A stretch of DNA of 64,000 nucleotides from Methylobacterium brachythecii. GTDB lineage: Bacteria; Pseudomonadota; Alphaproteobacteria; Rhizobiales; Beijerinckiaceae. This document shows, one piece after another, positions 45,498 through 53,330 of the stretch. Position 1 is the stretch's first letter. Each line of letters starts with the position of its first letter. The stretch is from the NCBI RefSeq assembly GCF_014196345.1, contig NZ_JACIDN010000003.1, forward strand, positions 434,001 through 498,000. The letters run 5' to 3'. The notes beneath the pieces were generated by a model, which saw only the letters and a list, made by a program, of their open reading frames with translations, was not told the DNA's origin and did no database searches. Made by a program: the position numbers and the translations under genes.

Positions 45498-45732
45498 TAC
45501 GAGGGACGCAGGCAGGACAGGACCTTGCAACCCGGGCGGCGCTTCGCCGTCCCTGCTTCTTGCCCTGCAATGCGCCACTGGCCCGGTCTTCACTGGGGGA
45601 CCCCAGACCACCGGTGCGGATTTACAGTTTGGGTTCCTTGAACCCAAATCCGCACCGGTGGTCGGGGTCCCTTCGAGTGGACCGCGCCAGTCCTCAGATG
45701 AGACGAAGGCAACCCGGCCTGCGTCCCTCGTA
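45498..45732 (+). ncRNA. Putative retron noncoding RNA (msr-msd)
   Basis: Bases 45498-45513 (TACGAGGGACGCAGGC) and 45717-45732 (GCCTGCGTCCCTCGTA) are a perfect 16-bp inverted repeat about 200 bases apart, the expected a1/a2 pair. Between them, the msr-like part has a hairpin GGGCGGCG/CGCCGTCC (about 45535-45554) inside a TTGCA/TGCAA stem, and the msd-like part is a long hairpin at 45591-45679. The element sits on the same strand just before the RT gene, where retron RNAs lie. The branching guanosine cannot be fixed: the classical AGC after a1 is not present; AGGACAGG follows instead. No promoter was identified. Structure read by eye. Confidence 0.8.
45591..45679 (+). repeat. Long msd-like hairpin inside the retron RNA
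   Basis: From outside in: CACT/AGTG, GGGACCCC/GGGGTCCC (45597-45604 with 45664-45671), a one-base bulge, GACCACCGGTGCGGA/TCCGCACCGGTGGTC (15 perfect pairs, 45606-45620 with 45649-45663), a one-sided TTTACAG bulge, and TTTGGGTTC/GAACCCAAA (45628-45636 with 45640-45648) closed by a CTT loop. There is no T-run, so it is not an ordinary terminator. Confidence 0.85.
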
Positions 45733-45764
45733 TTCCCATCTCCCTGCGATGCGGGAGCGCGGCC

Positions 45765-47597
45765 ATGACCGTGCAGCCCGGCAGCCTGACGCGGCAGCAG
45801 CTCTACGACCGTATCCGCGAATCCTCGAAGGACGAGGTCATCCTCGAGGAGATGATCCGCCTCGGCTTCTGGCCGGGCGATGAGGCACAGCCGAACCTCC
45901 CCGCCGAGCTGATCAAGCGGCGTGGCGACATCCATCGCGAGATCTCCGAGCTCCACAAGAAGGAGCGGCTCTGGAGCGATCCCGAGACGGCGCTCAAGGA
46001 GATGCACAAGCGCCGCAAGAAGGAGGCGCTGGCCCGTCGCAAGGAGACCAAGCTCCGCAACGCGCGAGGCCGTCACGACCGGGCGCTCGCCTGGCACGAG
46101 CGGCGCAAGAGCGACGTGCTCTATCTCGGCGAGGGCGTCTCGGCCGGCCTCCATTCGGACGGCGTCGCCAAGCCACTCAAGCCGGGCCTTCCGGCCCTCG
46201 GGAGCCCCAAGGCGCTTGCCGAGGCCATGGGCATCCCGCTCGCAGAATTGCGCTTCCTCGCGTTTGACCGCGCGCTGTCGCGCATCAGCCACTACCAGCG
46301 CTTCACGATCCCGAAGAAGACCGGCGGCGAGCGCTTGATCTCAGCGCCGATGCCGCGGCTCAAGCGGGCGCAATACTGGGTGCTCGACGCGATCCTCGAC
46401 AAGGTCGCGGTGCACGAGGCCGCGCATGGCTTCGTGCCAGGCCGCTCGATCCTCACCAACGCGGGGGCGCATGTCGGCCGCGAGGTCGTGGTCAATCTCG
46501 ACCTCAAGGACTTCTTCCCCTCGCTGACGTTCAAGCGCGTCAAGGGCAAGTTCCGCGGCCTCGGCTATCCTGAGCCGGTCGCGACGGTGCTGGCGCTGCT
46601 TTGCACCGAGCCGGATGTCGACGAGCTTGAGCTCGACGGCGAGCGCCTGTTCGCCGCCAAGGGCCCGCGCCGCCTGCCGCAGGGCGCGCCGACCAGCCCG
46701 ATGCTGACGAACCTCGTCTGCATCCGGCTCGACAAGCGCCTCGCCGCGCTCGCGGCGTCCCTCGGATTCACCTACACGCGCTACGCCGACGACATGACCT
46801 TCTCAGCCTCGGGGGAGGGTGCAGCCAAGGTTTCTGCGCTGCTGAAATACGTGGGCGAGATCGTCACCGCCGAGGGTTTCACCGTCCATCCCGACAAGAC
46901 CCGCGTCATGCGCCGCGGCCGCCACCAGGAGGTGACCGGGCTGACCGTCAACGAGCGCGTGGCAGTGCCCCGCGAGACCCTGCGCCGCTTCCGCGCGTTG
47001 CTGCACCAGATCGGGAAGAACGGCCCCGAGGGCCGACACTGGGGCAAGGCGCGCGACGTGTTCGATGCGGCGCTCGGCTTCTCGTTCTTCGTGCGCATGG
47101 TGAGCCCGGCCATCGGCGACCCGCTGATCGCCGAGGTTCGCAGTCTGGCCGCCCGCCACGGCCATGCACCAAAGGCGGTGCCGGAGCCGACGGCGTTCCG
47201 TGCGAAATCCGCCCGCGGCGAAGCCCCGCTCGCGCGCTGGTGGATACCGGCCGAGCGACCGGCACCGGAACCGGAAGCGATTCTGATCGAGCCGCCGAAG
47301 CCTGCGCCCAGACCGGCTCAGGCGAATGCACCGCGCAGTGCCATCGGCGCCGCGGCCGGAATGCGCGCGCGGATGCAGCAGGAGGGGCCGAGCGGCGCCT
47401 GGAATCAGGGTTCGGGGCGGCAGACCGTGGAAGACGGGAGCATCGGCAGCGCCTTCCGCCGTCTCCCGCGGCGCACGTACAAGATCCTTGGGATCCTGAT
47501 GCTGTTCGGTCTCGTCGCGAGCGTTTCCCCGCGCCTCGCCGCGCTCGGGCTGATCTTCCTGATCGGTTATGTCATCGCCGAGCGAAAGAAGCGTTGA
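45765..47597 (+). CDS. Retron-type reverse transcriptase with C-terminal membrane helices
   Basis: 610 residues; GGGAG lies seven bases before the ATG. A charged, coiled N-terminal extension (1-130) precedes the RT palm and fingers (about 150-420). Motifs: NAGAH at 232-236 (the retron NAxxH), NLDLKDFF with Asp246, LPQGAPTSP around 304-312, catalytic YADD at 340-343, and VTG at 390-392 (the retron region Y). It would copy the msd part of the upstream RNA into a branched msDNA. After a Pro-rich linker (about 495-560) two hydrophobic stretches (about 573-587 and 592-604) end in RKKR, suggesting membrane attachment, which is unusual for retron RTs. Last gene of a cassette with WGR/HEAT and SWIM proteins, the likely effector or toxin side. 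Confidence 0.9.
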   Translation: MTVQPGSLTRQQLYDRIRESSKDEVILEEMIRLGFWPGDEAQPNLPAELIKRRGDIHREISELHKKERLWSDPETALKEMHKRRKKEALARRKETKLRNARGRHDRALAWHERRKSDVLYLGEGVSAGLHSDGVAKPLKPGLPALGSPKALAEAMGIPLAELRFLAFDRALSRISHYQRFTIPKKTGGERLISAPMPRLKRAQYWVLDAILDKVAVHEAAHGFVPGRSILTNAGAHVGREVVVNLDLKDFFPSLTFKRVKGKFRGLGYPEPVATVLALLCTEPDVDELELDGERLFAAKGPRRLPQGAPTSPMLTNLVCIRLDKRLAALAASLGFTYTRYADDMTFSASGEGAAKVSALLKYVGEIVTAEGFTVHPDKTRVMRRGRHQEVTGLTVNERVAVPRETLRRFRALLHQIGKNGPEGRHWGKARDVFDAALGFSFFVRMVSPAIGDPLIAEVRSLAARHGHAPKAVPEPTAFRAKSARGEAPLARWWIPAERPAPEPEAILIEPPKPAPRPAQANAPRSAIGAAAGMRARMQQEGPSGAWNQGSGRQTVEDGSIGSAFRRLPRRTYKILGILMLFGLVASVSPRLAALGLIFLIGYVIAERKKR

Positions 47598-47676
47598 ACG
47601 GCCAGATCTCGTCGCGGGGACATCCGACTGCTTTTGCGCCTTCGTTGCAGGTGGCGATGCGTAGCGGCCCGCGCTA

Positions 47677-47797
47677 GATCATGCCGTGCTTCGACAAAAT
47701 CCGTCAAAGCACGGAAAACATGATCGATTCAAAGAGTTAGAGCAGGTTCTCAGCGAAAAACCGTTGCCACTTTTTCGCAGCCCGCGCTAAAGCGGGC
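47677..47797. repeat. Interspersed mosaic palindromic element (RIME-like)
   Basis: Three hairpins in a row: GATCATGCCGTGCTTCGAC...CATGATC (47677-47725), GCGAAAAA/TTTTTCGC (47753-47760 with 47771-47778) and GCCCGC/GCGGGC (47780-47797). The middle text (CATGATCGATTCAAAGAG) is familiar from rhizobial intergenic mosaic elements. It separates the RT gene from the acyltransferase gene and could end the RT transcript. Confidence 0.7.
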
Positions 47798-47818
47798 CGT
47801 CCAGATCATCAGGTTCCG

Positions 47819-48592
47819 ATGCTCGCCGTCCGTTCGCTCGCCTTCAACACCGCGTTCTATGTCGTGACGGCCCTGTTCGCGATCGTCGGCCTGCCAGTCC
47901 TGGTCTCGCAGAAGGCGACGATCCGCTTCGCGAAGGCCTGGGGCCGCACCATCATCTGGCTGCTGCGGGTCATCGCCGGCACGCGGGTCGACTTCCGCGG
48001 CCTCGACACGATCCCTGCCGGGCCCTTGCTGATCGCCGCCAAGCATCAATCCACGCTCGAAACCCTGGCGCTGACGATCCCCTTCGACCGCTTCGCCTAC
48101 GTGCTGAAGCGCGAGTTGATGTGGATCCCGCTGATCGGCTGGTATCTCGGCCGCTCCGGCATGGTGCCGATCGATCGCGCCAAGGGCGCGCGGACCATGG
48201 CCAAGCTCAACGAGGCCGCCGCCCAGGCGATCCGCGAGGGGCGTCAGCTCATCGTGTTTCCCGAGGGCACCCGCCGCGCCGCCGGCGCGCCGCCCGCCTA
48301 CAAGCAGGGCCTGTCGCACCTCTACGTGGCGCTCGGCGTGCCCTGCGTGCCGGTGGCCCTGAATTCAGGCCTCTACTGGCGCCGCCACGGCTTTCGCAGG
48401 ATGCCGGGCACTTGCCCGATTGAGTTCCTGCCGGCGATCCAGCCGGGCCTGGGCCGCACCGACTTCCTCGAACTGGTCCAGCAGCGGATCGAATCGGCCT
48501 CCGACGCTCTTCTGGCCGAGGGCCGCGCCGATCTCGCCAGCCAAGGGCTCCCAGTGCCGGTCACGGTCGCCTCGAGCGTCGCCAGCTCCTGA
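47819..48592 (+). CDS. plsC: 1-acyl-sn-glycerol-3-phosphate acyltransferase
   Basis: 257 residues with one N-terminal membrane helix (about 8-30). It acylates lysophosphatidate to phosphatidate at the inner membrane. Motif I reads HQSTLE (H76 to E81), that is HX4E rather than the usual HX4D, a form seen in other alphaproteobacterial homologues. Motif III FPEGTRR and the later VPCVPVALNSG are intact. It stands alone between the palindromic element and a convergent LysR gene. Confidence 0.87.
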   Translation: MLAVRSLAFNTAFYVVTALFAIVGLPVLVSQKATIRFAKAWGRTIIWLLRVIAGTRVDFRGLDTIPAGPLLIAAKHQSTLETLALTIPFDRFAYVLKRELMWIPLIGWYLGRSGMVPIDRAKGARTMAKLNEAAAQAIREGRQLIVFPEGTRRAAGAPPAYKQGLSHLYVALGVPCVPVALNSGLYWRRHGFRRMPGTCPIEFLPAIQPGLGRTDFLELVQQRIESASDALLAEGRADLASQGLPVPVTVASSVASS

Positions 48593-48601
48593 GCGGGTGA
48601 G

Positions 48602-49519
48602 TCAGGCCGGTTCGGAGACCCTGACAGCCCCTGCGCGGAAATCCTCGCGCAGCGCATCGCGAAACAGCGCGATCGGCCGGCGCAGGCGTCCCGTCACGGG
48701 CCGGTGCACCAGCCAGGACCGAATCGCCGGCTGGAAATCCTCGACCGAGATCCTCCGGATGCGATCGCGAAACGGAGAGCGGGCAAGCTTGCCCGGCGTG
48801 ACGATGCCGAGGCCCATTCCGCGCGCCACCAGCGATAGCCTCAGATCGGAATAGGGTGCCTCCACCCCGACGGTGAGGCTCAGGCCCTGCGCCTCCATCC
48901 GGCGTCTCAGGGTCGTGCGGAATCCGCAGCCATCCTGGCTGGTGACCCAGGGATGGCGCGCGAGATCGGCCAGCGTGGCTTTGTCCGGCACGTCGAGATC
49001 CTGGCCGGCCACGACGACAACCGTCTGGGTCAGGAGATCGTCGGCGGCGAGGTCCTCCAGCGGACGCGCGGCGTCGGCTAGGGTGATCGCTGCGGCATCG
49101 ATCTGGTTGCGCGCCACCTGCTCCATCAGCAGCGGCGACCAGCCGGAGGTCAGCCGGATCGTCAGGTCCGGGAACGCCTCGCGCAGCCGGTCGATCGGTG
49201 CGGCCAGAGCCGCATCCGCGAGGTCGATAGTCACGCCGATCCGCAGCTCTCCGCTGATCGTTCCGTTCGGCGACGCGCCACTGCGCAAGTCCTCGATCGA
49301 TTGCAGGACCCGGCGCCCGTGCTCGTAGGCGTCGAGACCGGCCGCGGTCGGTCGGAGCGGCTTCGCCGGCCGCTCCAGGAGCTGGACGCCGAGTTGCTCC
49401 TCGAGATTCTGCACCCGTCGCGTCACGCCGGGCTGGGTCAGGTTCAGCCGTGCGGCCGCGCCCATCAGCGAGCCGGTCTCGACTACGGCGAGAAAGGCTT
49501 CAAGATCGTTCGTGTTCAT
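48602..49519 (-). CDS. LysR family transcriptional regulator
   Basis: 305 residues. Winged helix-turn-helix at 1-60 (LEAFLAVVETGSLMGAAARL, NLTQPGVTRRVQNLEEQLG), then a LysR substrate-binding domain (about 90-295). It is divergent from an MFS transporter gene, so it probably controls that gene from the shared 93-base region, which holds an inverted repeat at 49538-49563. The inducer is unknown. Confidence 0.92.
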   Translation of the reverse strand: MNTNDLEAFLAVVETGSLMGAAARLNLTQPGVTRRVQNLEEQLGVQLLERPAKPLRPTAAGLDAYEHGRRVLQSIEDLRSGASPNGTISGELRIGVTIDLADAALAAPIDRLREAFPDLTIRLTSGWSPLLMEQVARNQIDAAAITLADAARPLEDLAADDLLTQTVVVVAGQDLDVPDKATLADLARHPWVTSQDGCGFRTTLRRRMEAQGLSLTVGVEAPYSDLRLSLVARGMGLGIVTPGKLARSPFRDRIRRISVEDFQPAIRSWLVHRPVTGRLRRPIALFRDALREDFRAGAVRVSEPA

Positions 49520-49537
49520 GCGAAACTCGCATGTTCA

Positions 49538-49563
49538 ATGATAAGATTATTGATTTGTATCAT
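49538..49563. promoter_or_regulatory. Candidate LysR operator
   Basis: ATGATA (49538-49543) and TATCAT (49558-49563) form an inverted repeat with a 14-base AT-rich spacer in the LysR/MFS divergent region. LysR boxes are usually T-N11-A palindromes and the spacing is compatible. Inferred from pattern. Confidence 0.45.
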
Positions 49564-49612
49564 GGATCGACTCGTTGCACATCCCCGTCAGGATGTTCAC
49601 CGAGAGGGTCTG

Positions 49613-50863
49613 ATGACCGCGGGCACACACAATCCGACGGCAGCCGAGGCGGAAGCGATGAGTCCAGTCGCTCACGGGCAGGGGATCTCGCGCGCCACCG
49701 TCTGGTTTCTCGCGATCTCGGTTGGCGTGATCTTCGTCGATATCACCGCTCCGCAGACGCTGATCGGGGTGATCGCACCCGATCTCCGGATCGGCGAGGG
49801 CTGGGCCGGCCTTATCGGCACGGCGAGCCTGCTCGGCTACGCGGTCGGGCTGTTCTTCCTCGTGCCGCTCTCCGACCTGATCGAGAATCGCGGTCTCGTC
49901 ATCGGCATGCTCTCGGTCGCCGTCATCTCCGCCATCGGAGCGGCGCTCGCGCCCGCGGCGCTCCCGTTCCTCCTGCTGCTCTTCACCCTCGGTGCGGCCT
50001 GCTCGGCGATCCAGGTTCTCGTGCCGATCGCTGCCGCGATGGCGCGGGAATTCGAGCGCGGCCAAGTCATCGGCGACGTCATGAGCGGGGTGATGGTCGG
50101 CGTACTGCTCTCCAGACCCATCGCGAGCTTCGTCGCCGACACTCTGGGCTGGCGCGCCTTCTACGTCCTCTCCGCGGGCAGCATGGCCGTGCTGATCCCC
50201 CTGATGCGCTCGCGCCTGCCCGTGCGCCGCCCCGAGGCGACGGGCAGCTATGCCGCCGTCATCGCCTCGCTCTCCATGCTGCTCGGGACGGAGCCGGTGC
50301 TTCGCCGCCGCTCCCTGACGGCAGCGCTCGGAATGGCCGCCTTCACCGTCTTCTGGACGGCGATCGCGCTGCGGCTCTCGCAGGCGCCGTTCAACCTGAA
50401 CCAGTCGCACATCGCCCTTTTCGCCCTCGTCGGAGCCAGCGGAGCGATCGTGGCGCCCCTGGCCGGCCGGGCCGGAGATCACGGCTGGACCCGCCGGCTG
50501 ACCGTCGCGGCCCATGTCGTGACGATCCTCGGTTTCGCCCTCGCGGCCTTCGCAGATCGCCTCGGCGGCCCCGTCTGGTGGCCCCTGGCGCTGCTCGGCC
50601 TCGCCGCGGTGATCCTCGATGTTGGCGTCATCACCGATCAGACGCTCGGGCGTAGGGCGGTGAACCTGCTCAAGCCCGAAGCGCGCGGACGGCTCAACGC
50701 GCTGTTCGTCGGCATCTTCTTCCTCGGCGGAGCTTTCGGCTCGGCCGCCGCGGGCTATGCCTGGGCGCAGGGCGGCTGGCCGCTGGTCTGCGCCGTCGGT
50801 GCCGGCTTCGGCGCCCTTTCGCTGATCTCGGATTTCGTAGGAGATCGCGCATCGCGAGGATGA
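49613..50863 (+). CDS. Major facilitator superfamily transporter
   Basis: 416 residues from ATG 49613, with CGAGAGGG upstream. Twelve membrane helices are expected. The loop between helices 2 and 3 (VPLSDLIENRGLVIG) holds the MFS motif A in altered form. It resembles uncharacterised YgaY-like multidrug or sugar-efflux transporters. Divergent from a LysR regulator; the substrate is unknown. A MATE gene follows 48 bases downstream. Confidence 0.87.
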   Translation: MTAGTHNPTAAEAEAMSPVAHGQGISRATVWFLAISVGVIFVDITAPQTLIGVIAPDLRIGEGWAGLIGTASLLGYAVGLFFLVPLSDLIENRGLVIGMLSVAVISAIGAALAPAALPFLLLLFTLGAACSAIQVLVPIAAAMAREFERGQVIGDVMSGVMVGVLLSRPIASFVADTLGWRAFYVLSAGSMAVLIPLMRSRLPVRRPEATGSYAAVIASLSMLLGTEPVLRRRSLTAALGMAAFTVFWTAIALRLSQAPFNLNQSHIALFALVGASGAIVAPLAGRAGDHGWTRRLTVAAHVVTILGFALAAFADRLGGPVWWPLALLGLAAVILDVGVITDQTLGRRAVNLLKPEARGRLNALFVGIFFLGGAFGSAAAGYAWAQGGWPLVCAVGAGFGALSLISDFVGDRASRG

Positions 50864-50911
50864 GGCGGGGAGCGCTTGCGGGGACGAGGCCGGTCTCCGC
50901 ATAAGCCCGGC

Positions 50912-52243
50912 ATGCAGGCCGCGCTTCAGCCCCTCACGAACCGCCGGATGCTGGCCCTCGCCGTACCGGCGACGCTGGCGAGCATCACCACGCCGCTCAT
51001 CGGCTTTGTCGGAGCGACCGTCATCGGCCGGCTCGGCGACGCCGCCCTGCTCGGCGCAGTCGCCCTCGGCGGGGTGGTGTTCGACGCGATCTTCTGGAGC
51101 TTCGGCTGCCTGCGCATGGCGACGGCCGGGCTCACTGCGCAAGCGGTCGGCGCCCGCGACGACGCCGAGATCGCCCGCACGCTGGCCCGCTCGCTCACGG
51201 CAGCAGCGCTCGTCGGGCTCACCCTCGTCCTGGCGCAAGTTCCGATCGCGAGATTGGTCGCGCTCGTCAGCGGCGCGAGCCCGGACGTGCTCGCCGGGCT
51301 GGCGATCTACTTCCACATCCGCATCTTCGCGGCGCCCTTCACATTGGCGAATTACGCGATTCTCGGCTCCGTGCTCGGGCGCGGCCGCACCGATCTCGGC
51401 CTGCTGATCCAGGTGGCGATCAACTTGACGAACATCGCGCTGACGCTGCTGCTGGTGATCGGCTTCGGGTTCGGAATCACCGGGGCGGCGGTCTCGGCCC
51501 TGGTCTCGGATGCGGCCGGGACGGGCCTCGGCCTCCTCATCGTCAATCGCCTCGGCACCCGGCCCTTCGCCGTCAGCCGGGCCGACGTGCTCGATGCGGC
51601 AGCCCTCGCGCGAACGCTGAAGATCAATGCCGATGTGCTGATTCGAACCCTCGCCCTCGTGGCGGCGATCGTCCTGTTCTCGGCCATCGGCGCCCGCTTC
51701 GGCGACGTGACGCTGGCCGCCAATGCTGTGCTCTGGAATCTGTTTCTGATCGGAGGCTTCTTCCTCGACGGCTTCACCGTCGCGTCGGAAGCCGCCTGCG
51801 GCCAGGCCGTTGGCGCGCGGGACCGGTACGCATTTACGGTCGCCGCGCGGCTTAGCCTGCTCTGGAGCCTCGGATTCGGGATCGGCGTCAGCTTGCTGTT
51901 TGCCGGCATCGGCCACGCCTTCATCGATACGGTGACGACGAATCCGGCGGTGCGCGAGACGGCCTACGCCTATCTGCCGCTCGCGGCGGCGGCCCCGTTC
52001 TTCGCGGCCTTGCCCTTCGCCATGGACGGCATCTTCGTCGGCGCGACCTGGACGCGGGCGATGCGCAATCTGATGCTGGCCGCCGTCACGGCCTATCTGC
52101 TGGCGCTGGTCGGCTTTCAGAGCCTCGGCTGGGGAAATACCGGGCTATGGGCAGCCTTCCTGCTGTTTCTCGCGGCGCGCGGGATCGGACAGGCGCTGCT
52201 CTATCCGAGACTCAGCCGACAGACGTTTCTGCATGGCGCATAA
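50912..52243 (+). CDS. MATE family efflux transporter
   Basis: 443 residues from ATG 50912. Twelve hydrophobic helices in two MatE halves (LALAVPATLASITTPLIGFV; KINADVLIRTLALVAAIVLF). MATE pumps expel cationic drugs or metabolites with proton or sodium gradients; members of the DinF group match the GCLRMATAGLTAQA pattern. It may be co-transcribed with the MFS gene upstream. Followed by a hairpin at 52248-52270. Confidence 0.9.
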   Translation: MQAALQPLTNRRMLALAVPATLASITTPLIGFVGATVIGRLGDAALLGAVALGGVVFDAIFWSFGCLRMATAGLTAQAVGARDDAEIARTLARSLTAAALVGLTLVLAQVPIARLVALVSGASPDVLAGLAIYFHIRIFAAPFTLANYAILGSVLGRGRTDLGLLIQVAINLTNIALTLLLVIGFGFGITGAAVSALVSDAAGTGLGLLIVNRLGTRPFAVSRADVLDAAALARTLKINADVLIRTLALVAAIVLFSAIGARFGDVTLAANAVLWNLFLIGGFFLDGFTVASEAACGQAVGARDRYAFTVAARLSLLWSLGFGIGVSLLFAGIGHAFIDTVTTNPAVRETAYAYLPLAAAAPFFAALPFAMDGIFVGATWTRAMRNLMLAAVTAYLLALVGFQSLGWGNTGLWAAFLLFLAARGIGQALLYPRLSRQTFLHGA

Positions 52244-52247
52244 AAAA

Positions 52248-52270
52248 GCCGCCCGTCGGAAACGGGCGGC
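52248..52270 (-). terminator. Bidirectional terminator between MATE and small-protein genes
   Basis: GCCGCCCGT (52248-52256) and ACGGGCGGC (52262-52270) form a perfect 9-bp stem around CGGAA. On the minus strand it is followed by TTTTTT, so it best ends the convergent minus-strand operon; on the plus strand the tract is only CTTT. Confidence 0.85.
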
Positions 52271-52306
52271 CTTTGGCAGACGATGGCAGTCGAGCCGGAA
52301 AGAAGA

Positions 52307-52591
52307 TCAGTTCCGGGCGGACATCATGTCGTGGGAGAGCACGGCGAGCTTGCCGATGAGGCTGGCGACGTCGCCGTTGGTGCAGGACCACTGCGTGCCG
52401 ATGGCGGCGCCGTCGTTGGAGACGGAGACCACGGCAACCGAGCGAAGCTTGCCTTCGCGGGCGAGCTGGAGCTGGTCCTGCAGGACCTGGATCACGGAAG
52501 CGACGTTCTCGTCGGCAACCGCCTCGGCGGCACTGAGCGGGAACTGCACGACGGTGGCGTCGGCGGAGAGCATGCGATCGGGCTTTGACAT
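52307..52591 (-). CDS. Small protein of unknown function
   Basis: 94 residues, soluble, no signal peptide. The central LRSVAVVSVSNDGAAIGTQWSC looks like a beta-sheet core with a conserved WSC. The text ASLIGKLAVLSHDMM forms a C-terminal helix. I do not recognise the family, though similar short proteins occur in phage-related alphaproteobacterial loci. It starts one base after the stop of the gene upstream on its strand and ends before a strong terminator, so the two form an operon. Confidence 0.7.
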   Translation of the reverse strand: MSKPDRMLSADATVVQFPLSAAEAVADENVASVIQVLQDQLQLAREGKLRSVAVVSVSNDGAAIGTQWSCTNGDVASLIGKLAVLSHDMMSARN

Positions 52592-52592
52592 T

Positions 52593-52832
52593 TCAGGCGA
52601 CTCGTCGGGGCTTGAGTTGCGTCTGACCGAGCGGACCTGCCTGCAGGCGCTCGACGAGGGAGGCGAGAGTTTCGGGAAGAGCGGCGTCGCGATCGACGGA
52701 GAGGGACTTTCCGATGGCGGTGGCGACCCCCTTGGTCACCCGTCCCACGGCGAGGCCCGTCTGGATCTCACTCGTCGGCTGCCCCATTCGGGAGGCACCG
52801 ACATTCAAGAAACTGGCGGCGGGATCGATCAT
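52593..52832 (-). CDS. Small protein of unknown function
   Basis: 79 residues, alpha-helical and amphipathic by composition, no export signal. First gene of a two-gene operon with the 94-residue protein: the stop TGA is followed by A and then that gene's ATG. No family recognised and no motif of note. Both being small and coupled suggests a functional pair. Confidence 0.65.
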   Translation of the reverse strand: MIDPAASFLNVGASRMGQPTSEIQTGLAVGRVTKGVATAIGKSLSVDRDAALPETLASLVERLQAGPLGQTQLKPRRVA

Positions 52833-52964
52833 GGCATCCTTGCTCGCTGTCGCTTTCGTTCATCGATCCTGCGCCGGGCATCGCGTCATGAAAATGGCAG
52901 CGGGGTGATCATGGTTCGTCATTTCGCCGGGTGTGTTTTCTGAGAGACAGGTGGCTTTGGTGAG

Positions 52965-53330
52965 CTAGTTCGGATCCTGCCAGCCCTTCGATTCAGATCG
53001 AGGCTGCGCGCTGATCTCGGACGCCGCCGGCCTGACGCGGTCCTGGATCGGCGCCCGTTCGGCGACGCGGGCGGGCCGTATCTCGGGACGGGCGGCGCGG
53101 CGGCGATAGGCGTATCGGGAACGGCGAGCGTGGCGCGCGCGGGTGCTGCGGGTGTTGGAGCCGATGAAGCCACCCGCCACCGCACCCACGACGGCACCGA
53201 CCGGGCCGCCGACGAGGGCACCCGCAACCGCTCCGGTTCCAACGCCGACGACCGTATTGTCGGCAGCCGAGGCCGCTACGGGACTAGACAAACCCGCAAG
53301 CAGCACCAGACCGAAGCAAGCTTTTCTCAA
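52965..53330 (-). CDS. Exported glycine-zipper protein
   Basis: About 121 residues from TTG 53330, chosen because a GGGGGG ribosome site lies just upstream and the signal peptide (RKACFGLVLLAGLSSPVAAS) then starts at residue 2. The mature N-terminus is a glycine zipper (GTGAVAGALVGGPVGAVVGA), a fold used by outer-membrane or inner-membrane inserting proteins. The C-terminal half is basic and Arg-rich. The function is unknown; such proteins are common in Methylobacterium and rhizobia. Confidence 0.65.
   Translation of the reverse strand: MRKACFGLVLLAGLSSPVAASAADNTVVGVGTGAVAGALVGGPVGAVVGAVAGGFIGSNTRSTRARHARRSRYAYRRRAARPEIRPARVAERAPIQDRVRPAASEISAQPRSESKGWQDPN

Noticed and set aside
45591..45679. 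Reading the hairpin as a terminator of the SWIM gene
   Set aside because: No T-run, far too long, and enclosed by perfect a1/a2 arms next to a retron RT.
45765..47597. Group II intron maturase
   Set aside because: No intron-encoded X/maturase or HNH region and no intron RNA domains V/VI; retron motifs NAxxH and VTG are present.
49547..51916. 789-codon open frame antisense to MFS and MATE genes
   Set aside because: Composition is Glu/Arg/Asp/Gly low complexity with no fold; it spans two good + strand transporters.
52307..53330. Remnant prophage
   Set aside because: No integrase, capsid, tail or lysis genes nearby; only small proteins of unknown family.
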